A DNA stretch of 14,343 bases, taken from CAYMKE01 sp964390955. GTDB taxonomy: Bacteria > Bacteroidota > Bacteroidia > Bacteroidales > JBBRXJ01. The notes beneath the pieces are model-generated. The model worked only from the letters and a program-made list of their open reading frames with translations. It searched no databases and was not told the DNA's origin. The position numbers and the translations under genes are program-made. This document shows positions 1 to 5,758 of this stretch, piece after piece; position 1 is the first letter of the stretch; each line of letters starts with the position of its first letter. The DNA lies in contig CAYMKE010000061.1 of NCBI GenBank assembly GCA_964390955.1, positions 1 to 14,343 of the forward strand. Direction: 5' to 3'.

Positions 1-63
1 GTAACGAAGCCTGCCCCGTAAGGAAGAATGACTGTATCGGGGTTAGCGGACATTACGGACAAC
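1..63. repeat. Dispersed intergenic repeat, copy 1
   Basis: This stretch is almost identical to 5700-5758: over the first 59 positions I count four differences (position 16, 25-26 and 56 of this copy). It lies just beyond the stop codon (70-72) of the minus-strand DUF1573 gene. It contains a CCCCG / CGGGG inverted repeat (14-18 and 38-42, 19-nt loop). It has no ORF of its own and no transposase beside it. Because the window begins at its first aligned base, the true left boundary is not known. Function is unknown; a non-autonomous element or a 3'-end RNA structure are both possible. Confidence 0.85.
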
Positions 64-69
64 CACTAT

Positions 70-1161
70 TTATTGTTCCGGTGTAACAGTTCCTTTTATA
101 TAAAGACGTTCAACATTATGTTTAGGGTCATTGGATATAATGGTCACTAATTTTTTCTGAAATCCATTTCTCTTCCCGGTTCTAAAAGTTATTTCTATAA
201 ATTTAGATTCCCCCGGTGATAATGTTTTGTCTTCAAGCTGAGCGACAGTACATCCGCAACTGGATTTAATTTTCCGAATAACCAAATTGCTTTTTCCTGT
301 ATTCGTGATTTTGAATTTATGTTTGACATTTGTATGCTGAGGCGCTGATTGAAAGTCAAATGTTTTTTCTTTGAATGAAATGACAGGTGCATTTTTCAAT
401 TCTTTTTCAGAAAGACTGGAAAAGTCTTCTTTTATATTTGCGCTAATGGTTAAGTGTTGATCATGAATTTCTTCGTTATTGATCAATAAATTCAGTTTAT
501 GGACAACAAATCCCCAGTCATCAATTTTTGTGGCATCATACGTTGCTTTTATAGTGCCTTTTTTATTCGGTGAAAGAGTTGCCGGATGAACATTGATTGT
601 TACATGAGACGGGATATTTTTAAATGATAAGGTAACCGGTTGTTCTGAAGTGTTTACAAATTCAAAACTCTTTTCTCCTTGTTTATTATGCAAAACAGTA
701 CCAAAGGCTAAATGATTTGTTCGTAATCTGATGTTCCCAATTTTGTGAGGATATTCATCGGCAAGTGTTTTTTCTGTAGGATTTACATTTCCTTTTATTG
801 TAAGTACTTTTTGTGAATTTTTAATAGAATTGGACTTGACATATATTGTTTTACTAAAGCGGCCCGGCCTGTTTTTAGGGTCAAATGTTGCTTTAACAAA
901 CCCTTTTTGACCGGGCAAAATTGGTTTTTTGCTCCACTCCGGGGCAGTACATCCACATGTTGCTTTTATGTCATTGATAATAAGCGGTGCACTTCCGGTA
1001 TTTATAAAATGAAAATCACACATCACCTTGCCTTCGGATTCATTGATGTTTCCAAAATCATGGACGTCTTTTTCAAATGAAATATGAGGCCCTTTTTGTT
1101 GTCCCCAGCCAGCGGATAAGCTGAATACAAGAACTAAGTATATCGTTGTGACTCGTTTCAT
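70..1161 (-). CDS. Exported three-domain DUF1573 protein
   Basis: A 363-residue protein with an N-terminal signal peptide (hydrophobic residues about 5-19, likely cleavage after AGWG at 20), so it is probably periplasmic or outer-membrane associated. Three Ig-like modules follow at about 27-126, 145-234 and 260-359. The first and third carry the DUF1573 hallmark, a CGC triplet after a beta strand (C69/C71 and C302/C304), and the phrase 'F.F.NTG..PL.I..I...CGCT'. The middle module has the strand pattern but no cysteines. DUF1573 proteins are common in Bacteroidota and have no established biochemical role; the fold resembles ASPM/SPD-2/Hydin Ig-like domains. The gene follows the isochorismatase-family gene after 122 nt on the same strand. 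No Shine-Dalgarno is visible, and the start is set by the signal peptide. Confidence 0.93.
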   Translation of the reverse strand: MKRVTTIYLVLVFSLSAGWGQQKGPHISFEKDVHDFGNINESEGKVMCDFHFINTGSAPLIINDIKATCGCTAPEWSKKPILPGQKGFVKATFDPKNRPGRFSKTIYVKSNSIKNSQKVLTIKGNVNPTEKTLADEYPHKIGNIRLRTNHLAFGTVLHNKQGEKSFEFVNTSEQPVTLSFKNIPSHVTINVHPATLSPNKKGTIKATYDATKIDDWGFVVHKLNLLINNEEIHDQHLTISANIKEDFSSLSEKELKNAPVISFKEKTFDFQSAPQHTNVKHKFKITNTGKSNLVIRKIKSSCGCTVAQLEDKTLSPGESKFIEITFRTGKRNGFQKKLVTIISNDPKHNVERLYIKGTVTPEQ

Positions 1162-1283
1162 TGTATTATTGGTTTAAAGTATTGAATATAAAAATTAATT
1201 ATCCGAAATTGTCCGGCCATTCCGGCATCCTTTCGAAAACATTAAACGAAATAATAATAAAAACTTGTATATTAAGTATAACT

Positions 1284-1826
1284 TTATTTAATCAATCCGG
1301 AAATTTTTTTAAATTCATCTGTTCCGGAAACTCTGCATAATTCAAATAATATAGATTCGTATGTTGTGACAATTGCTCCTTCAGATATAAAGCGATTGAT
1401 CGCGGCCTGTTTGTCATGTTCTTTTCTTGACGAAATACAATCTGTAACGATAACAGGTGTATATTGCCGGTCAAGTAAGTCAATAACTGTTTGTAAAATA
1501 CATACATGTGCTTCAATCCCCGCTATTATCACATGTCTTTTTCTGTATGTGGTTAAACGGCTTATGAATTCAGGTTCATCACAGCAACTGAATGTCTTTT
1601 TTTCAATGTAATCAAAATTTTTACAATTTTCACGGATAGAAGGGATCGTATCACCAAGCCCTTTTGTATATTGCTGTGTTATTATAGTTGGTATTTGCAA
1701 GGTATTCAACCCTTTTAATAAAATAGAAGCATTTTTTTCAAGTGAGGATGAATCATGCATTACAGGGAACAATTTTTCCTGTATATCAATAAAAATTCCT
1801 GCGCTGTCATCTTTTTGTATTCTCAT
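1284..1826 (-). CDS. Isochorismatase-family cysteine hydrolase
   Basis: A 180-residue cytosolic alpha/beta hydrolase of the isochorismatase-like superfamily. The expected triad is visible: D14 in 'FIDIQEKL', a lysine at K77 in 'EKKTFSC', and nucleophile C109 in 'GIEAHVCI', where the preceding residues form the family's cis-peptide loop. The C-terminal part ('DCISSR..HD...A..R....GA.VTT.ES.LFEL') resembles YcaC-type hydrolases more than nicotinamidases or true isochorismatases, so the substrate cannot be named. Length is normal for the family. It sits 107 nt downstream of the OmpA-family gene on the same strand, with a strong hairpin between them (1864-1887), so co-transcription is uncertain. 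No metal-binding motif typical of nicotinamidase stands out. Confidence 0.92.
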   Translation of the reverse strand: MRIQKDDSAGIFIDIQEKLFPVMHDSSSLEKNASILLKGLNTLQIPTIITQQYTKGLGDTIPSIRENCKNFDYIEKKTFSCCDEPEFISRLTTYRKRHVIIAGIEAHVCILQTVIDLLDRQYTPVIVTDCISSRKEHDKQAAINRFISEGAIVTTYESILFELCRVSGTDEFKKISGLIK

Positions 1827-1863
1827 ATAATTTTAATTTATTTGTGAAAGATGCTGTTATGAA

Positions 1864-1887
1864 GTCCGTAGCGAGTACGCTACGGAC
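1864..1887. repeat. Perfect 10-bp inverted repeat (hairpin)
   Basis: GTCCGTAGCG (1864-1873), loop AGTA, CGCTACGGAC (1878-1887): a perfect 10-bp stem with a 4-nt loop. It lies between the stop of the OmpA-family gene (1934) and the start of the isochorismatase-family gene (1826). No run of T follows on either strand, so it is not a textbook intrinsic terminator. Its right part, TACGGACAAC (1881-1890), matches the right end of repeat copy 1 (54-63), and both contain TAGCG to the left of it, so it may be a diverged or compact member of the same repeat family. Confidence 0.85.
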
Positions 1888-1933
1888 AACGACTGGATTC
1901 ATTTTTATGGGTTGTTAATAGCCGGATGATTTT

Positions 1934-3994
1934 TTATTGCAGGCGGATGATTTCAAATTCAACCCTTCTGTTCTTTTCTCTTCCTTCAGGAGAGCTATTA
2001 GGAGCAATCGGGTATTCAAATGCATACCCTTCTGATACCAGGCGGGCCCTATTGATACCATTGTTTACTAAATATTCAACAACATTCTTAGCCCTGTTTT
2101 TAGAAAGTTTAATATTGTAACTAAATGACCCTATATTGTCTGTATGACCGGATATTTCAACTTTTTTAATATCAGAATTTTGTTTAAGGAATTCAATCAC
2201 ACGGTCCAGTTTTTTGTAAGACTCAGGACTTAATGCAGCTTTATTATATTCAAAATATATATTCTCTAAAGTAATTTTTGCCCTTTCTTCTAATTTTTCA
2301 AGGGGGAAATTGATAATGTTCACATTAGAGCTTTCTTCTGAGTCGGAAGATAATACATTTAACGTCTCCATAGGAACGTATCTTCCATTAATAAATAGAA
2401 TCGCCTTATTATAAAACATATATCCTGTTGCTGAGATTTCCACATTATATTCAGATTTGTCATCAAATGGAACTATAATATTATAATTGCCTTGTTGATC
2501 CGTCTTGGTTTTTTTTGTTATTTCATTGGTTTTGCTGTTAATGATTTTAATTTTTGCTTCTGGTATTGGCGCTTTTGTTGATGCATCAAAAACTTTACCT
2601 TTTATACTGATATTGCTTTTCTCTCGTTCGAAACGATATATTTTGTCATAAATATAAGATTCGGAACGATTATTATCAGCCAATCTGTTAGAACTAAAAA
2701 ATCCATAAGCCGAATCATTGACGGCAATTTGATAATAATAATAATCATCAGCTCCTGAATTAACAGGAACACTTAAATTTTTTAAGTTTTTCCATCCATT
2801 GAATGGGTCCCCTTCAATTTTATAAATATCATAATTGCCTAATCCTTTGTGGCCGGTTGAAGAAAAAAACAATGTTTTATTTTTAACATCATAGAAAGGA
2901 GCCATTTCATCTTTTTCTGTGTTGATCTTGTGATTTAATTTTTTGGTTTTGGTTACCCGTCCATTATCATGTATAATTCCATAGTAGAGATCATATGTAC
3001 CTTTATCTGATGATTCATCAGAAGCAAAAAAAATGATGTTTTCATTATTAATCTTAGCAATCATAGGGGTTTTGACAGATTTACTTGAGTTAATGCCTGA
3101 AAAAGAAATTTTTTCCGGCTCAGAAGTAATTTGTCCTTTTGAGTATTTACATTTATAAATAGCATTAATATTTTCATTATCTTTTTGAGAAATCGTAAAA
3201 TAAATCATTTTTCCATCAAGAGAAAAACAGGGAGAAAAAATATGTGATAACTCATTTTCAGGAGGCTTAATTTTAGTTTTCTGACTTTTTTCCCAAGAAT
3301 TATTTGCAGTATCAAAAGGGGCATAAAAAATTCTGTCAACATGTATTTCACGATATTTGCCTTTAGCGCTTGGCAATTCTATGTTGCTCCGTTTTGATTT
3401 GGCAATAGTGCCGGTGAAAAATAAAATATTGTCCTGCATACATGCGCTATAACTGGAATATTCATTATTTATATTTTCATCTAATATTTGGACATGATAC
3501 TTTTTGTTCGGATTTCTGAGGCTTTCCATCCCTAATTCACATGCTTCTTTATATTCTTTAGCCAACGCTATAGTATCTTTAAAGGCATTTTTATGTTCTT
3601 CAATAAACTGGTCGTATAATTTGGATGCTGCATCAAATTTATTTTGAGATTGCATTACTTTACCATGCCATAATAAAGCTAAAGGATATTGATCACCGGC
3701 TTTTTCATAAATGCTTTTGTACAATTTTTCTGCATCTTTGTAAAAACGTTTTTTTCTATAAGCATTTGCTAACAAATATTTTACTTCTATATCATTGCGA
3801 TATTTATCACTTTCTAAAATGGTTTTAAAATAAGGTATGGATTCAAAGTATTTTTTATTTTTATATAAATCTTTGCCAATATTATAATACTTTAATGAAG
3901 TGTTTTCTTCAATGATATCAATTACATTTTGAGCATTTAAAAAAATAAGGCTGTTCAAAAAAAGAGTGATAAAGATGATTATGTTCTTTTTCAT
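1934..3994 (-). CDS. OmpA-family TPR/PD40/CRD envelope protein (PorE-like architecture), non-lipoprotein
   Basis: A 686-residue exported protein. Residues 1-21 form a signal peptide (cleavage probably after 'FLNA'; no lipobox cysteine). TPR-like helices span about 33-155. A propeller of PD40/WD40-like strands covers about 165-456 with five recognisable blades (near 180, 250, 307, 362, 416), each ending in a 'YDLYY' or 'YDIYKIE' type strand. A carboxypeptidase-regulatory-like domain lies at about 461-535 ('IKGKVFDASTKAPI', 'GYMFYN'). The OmpA C-terminal domain is at about 573-684, with 'GHTDNIG' (D619) and 'SKNRAKNVVEYL' (R634), the residues that bind diaminopimelate in peptidoglycan, and 'NRRVEF' near the end. 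The role is probably peptidoglycan-anchored outer-membrane scaffolding. The same domain order occurs in the type IX secretion protein PorE, but Bacteroidota carry several such paralogues. It is divergent from dapD. Confidence 0.92.
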   Translation of the reverse strand: MKKNIIIFITLFLNSLIFLNAQNVIDIIEENTSLKYYNIGKDLYKNKKYFESIPYFKTILESDKYRNDIEVKYLLANAYRKKRFYKDAEKLYKSIYEKAGDQYPLALLWHGKVMQSQNKFDAASKLYDQFIEEHKNAFKDTIALAKEYKEACELGMESLRNPNKKYHVQILDENINNEYSSYSACMQDNILFFTGTIAKSKRSNIELPSAKGKYREIHVDRIFYAPFDTANNSWEKSQKTKIKPPENELSHIFSPCFSLDGKMIYFTISQKDNENINAIYKCKYSKGQITSEPEKISFSGINSSKSVKTPMIAKINNENIIFFASDESSDKGTYDLYYGIIHDNGRVTKTKKLNHKINTEKDEMAPFYDVKNKTLFFSSTGHKGLGNYDIYKIEGDPFNGWKNLKNLSVPVNSGADDYYYYQIAVNDSAYGFFSSNRLADNNRSESYIYDKIYRFEREKSNISIKGKVFDASTKAPIPEAKIKIINSKTNEITKKTKTDQQGNYNIIVPFDDKSEYNVEISATGYMFYNKAILFINGRYVPMETLNVLSSDSEESSNVNIINFPLEKLEERAKITLENIYFEYNKAALSPESYKKLDRVIEFLKQNSDIKKVEISGHTDNIGSFSYNIKLSKNRAKNVVEYLVNNGINRARLVSEGYAFEYPIAPNSSPEGREKNRRVEFEIIRLQ

Positions 3995-4187
3995 TATTAA
4001 TGTTTTTATAAAATTAGGTGGAAATTTTTTTTGTTAAAGATAAAGATATATATTGATTTTAGTCAGTTTTCATGATTGAGTTTTTGCAATCATTGACAGA
4101 ATGCAGATATTAAAGCATAAGCTTTTATTAATGTTATAAAAATTTGATAATAAAATTAAAAAAAAAATGAATAACAATGTAATTTAA

Positions 4188-4216
4188 TTTGATTTTTATT
4201 TAGATTATTATCTTTG
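4188..4216 (+). promoter_or_regulatory. Bacteroidota-type promoter for dapD
   Basis: TTTG at 4188-4191 and TATCTTTG at 4209-4216, separated by 17 nt, fit the Bacteroidota -33/-7 pattern (TTTG, TAnnTTTG), with spacing slightly shorter than the usual 19-21. The -7 element ends 24 nt before the dapD ATG. The leader is A/T-rich without a Shine-Dalgarno. The -7 match is exact; the -33 assignment is weaker. Confidence 0.65.
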
Positions 4217-4240
4217 TTGTCAAATTTAAAATAATATAAT

Positions 4241-5053
4241 ATGCAGGATAAAAATAGAACATATATTGATCAGGCCTGGGAAAATAAAGAATTATTAAAG
4301 GAAGAAGCTTTTAAACAAGCTGTTTTAGATACGATTGAAAAACTTGACAATGGTGAGATACGGGTTGCTGAATCTACTGGTGATTCATGGCAGGTGAATG
4401 AATGGGTTAAACGAGCTGTCCTTTTATATTTCCGCGTAACAAATATGGAGGTTATTGAAAATAAGCCATTTGAATATTATGATAGAGTTCCTTTAAAAAA
4501 TAATTATAAAGAAAAAGGAGTGCGTGTGGTTCCCAATGCTGTAGCCCGTTATGGCAGTTATCTTGCCAAAGGTGTTGTCATGATGCCTTCGTATGTAAAT
4601 ATTGGTGCTTATGTAGATGAAGGGACTATGGTAGACAATTATACCACAGTTGGTTCGTGTTCACAGATTGGGAAAAATATTCATCTGAGTGCGGGCGTAG
4701 TCATAGGTGGTGTGCTCGAACCTGTTCAGGCTTCACCGGTTATCATTGAAGACAATTGTTTTATTGGAGCACAAAGCCTTATTGTTGAAGGTGTACGGGT
4801 GCAAAAAGAAGCTGTAATTGCGGCCAATGTTTCCATTACAAAATCTACAAAAATTATTGATGTGTCAGGGCCGGAGCCTACAGAACATATCGGCAATGTT
4901 CCCCCTCGTTCAGTCGTGATCCCGGGGACGTTCACCAAAAAATTTCCGGCGGGCGAATATCAGGTTGCATGTGCTCTTATCATCGGTAAACGTAAAGCAT
5001 CAACAGATGCTAAAACATCGCTTAATGATGCATTGCGTGATTTTAATAAATGA
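4241..5053 (+). CDS. dapD: 2,3,4,5-tetrahydropyridine-2,6-dicarboxylate N-succinyltransferase
   Basis: DapD transfers succinyl from succinyl-CoA to tetrahydrodipicolinate in the succinylase branch of diaminopimelate/lysine synthesis, feeding peptidoglycan. The 270-residue protein is close to the 274 of the E. coli enzyme. It shows the N-terminal helical domain ('QAWENKELL', 'GEIRVAE', 'WVKRAVLLYFR'), then a left-handed beta-helix of hexapeptide repeats at about 95-200 including 'VPNAVARYGSYLA' and 'MVDNYTTVGSCSQIG' (130-144), where D132 corresponds to the presumed catalytic aspartate. The C-terminal 'VPPRSVVIPGT' and 'LIIGKRKASTDAKTSLNDALR' are family signatures. It is followed after 6 nt by the threonylcarbamoyl-AMP synthase gene, so the two are very likely one transcript. 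The ATG is chosen because the conserved N-terminus begins there and a good promoter lies just upstream. Confidence 0.97.
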   Translation: MQDKNRTYIDQAWENKELLKEEAFKQAVLDTIEKLDNGEIRVAESTGDSWQVNEWVKRAVLLYFRVTNMEVIENKPFEYYDRVPLKNNYKEKGVRVVPNAVARYGSYLAKGVVMMPSYVNIGAYVDEGTMVDNYTTVGSCSQIGKNIHLSAGVVIGGVLEPVQASPVIIEDNCFIGAQSLIVEGVRVQKEAVIAANVSITKSTKIIDVSGPEPTEHIGNVPPRSVVIPGTFTKKFPAGEYQVACALIIGKRKASTDAKTSLNDALRDFNK

Positions 5054-5059
5054 TTTATC

Positions 5060-5644
5060 ATGAATAATTTTAAAATAGTGAAACAAGATATTGATAAAAG
5101 TTTAGATGTATTGCAAAAAGGAGGTACTATACTTTACCAATCGGATACAGTATGGGGAATTGGATGTGATGCAACCAATAGCGAGGCAATACAGAAAGTG
5201 TATCGTATTAAACAACGGCCTCAAAACAAGAGTATGATTATTCTCTTAGATCGTATTGAAAGACTTCCTTCTTATGTTGAACTTATCCCGGATATTGCTT
5301 TTGATTTGATAGAGAAAGCATTTAACCCTCTGACCATTGTGTATCCCCGCGCTAAAAATTTACCCGATGAAATAATTCACGAAGACGGGAGTATTGCCAT
5401 CAGGATTACCGATGATCTTTTTTGTAAAAAATTAATTTTCCGTTTACGGAAACCATTGGTGTCAACGTCTGCAAATATTAACAGGGAACCGGTGCCGTCT
5501 TCATTTGAAGACATTGACACGAAAATAAAATCATCTGTTGATTATATTGTTCAATACCGCCGCCCAAAATTTATATCTTCTACCAGGCCTTCAGAGATTA
5601 TTAAAGTGATGCCCGGAAATGTGGTTGAAGTGATCAGGGATTAA
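5060..5644 (+). CDS. tsaC: L-threonylcarbamoyladenylate synthase (YrdC domain)
   Basis: This 194-residue cytosolic protein is a single YrdC domain. The family makes threonylcarbamoyl-AMP from threonine, bicarbonate and ATP, the first step of the t6A37 modification of ANN-decoding tRNAs. Family signatures are 'GGTILYQSDTVWGIGCDA' (21-38), the K-x-R motif at 51-53 ('KQRP') with 'KSMIILL' after it, 'NPLTIVYP' (89-96), 'DGSIAIRI' (109-116) and 'LVSTSANINREPVP' (133-146). The C-terminal Sua5 extension is absent, so TsaC-like is a better name than Sua5. It starts 6 nt after dapD stops and probably depends on the dapD promoter. The gene ends 107 nt before the convergent OmpA-type lipoprotein gene, with repeat copy 2 in between. 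Confidence 0.94.
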   Translation: MNNFKIVKQDIDKSLDVLQKGGTILYQSDTVWGIGCDATNSEAIQKVYRIKQRPQNKSMIILLDRIERLPSYVELIPDIAFDLIEKAFNPLTIVYPRAKNLPDEIIHEDGSIAIRITDDLFCKKLIFRLRKPLVSTSANINREPVPSSFEDIDTKIKSSVDYIVQYRRPKFISSTRPSEIIKVMPGNVVEVIRD

Positions 5645-5699
5645 CCCGAAACCCAACACCAATCAATATCATCTTCAGTATTGAATTTATTCGCTAATT

Positions 5700-5758
5700 G
5701 TAACGAAGCCTGCCTCGTAAGGAGTAATGACTGTATCGGGGTTAGCGGACATTATGGA
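5700..5758. repeat. Dispersed intergenic repeat, copy 2
   Basis: This is nearly identical to positions 1-59 (55 of 59 by eye). It lies in the convergent gap between the tsaC-type gene and the minus-strand OmpA-type lipoprotein, and it overlaps the last codons of the latter: the TAA stop (5752-5754) and the proline codon before it lie within the repeat. CGCTAAT (5692-5698) and ATTAGCG (5758-5764) form a perfect 7-bp inverted repeat at its edges. The internal CCCCG / CGGGG stem of copy 1 becomes CCTCG / CGGGG here, which still pairs through a U-G wobble in a plus-strand transcript. Function is unknown. Confidence 0.85.

Noticed and set aside
1213..1225. CCGG-CCATT-CCGG near-palindrome between the isochorismatase-family and DUF1573 genes
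   Set aside because: A four-base stem is too short to call a regulatory site or terminator without comparison.
1923..1953. Direct repeat CGGATGATTT (1923-1932 and 1944-1953) spanning the stop of the OmpA-type gene
   Set aside because: A single 10-bp duplication in AT-rich DNA; probably local slippage, with no sign of a target-site duplication around an element.
4035..4048. Overlapping TATCTTTA elements on the minus strand as a promoter for the OmpA-type gene at 1934-3994
   Set aside because: The final G of TAnnTTTG is missing and no TTTG lies at the right distance upstream; a similar lone TATCTTTA at 8363-8370 before queE has the same problem. Possible but not supported.
5663..5684. TCAATA / TATTGA inverted repeat after the tsaC-type gene as a terminator
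   Set aside because: The stem is only six bases and A/T-rich with a 10-nt loop and no T-run after it.
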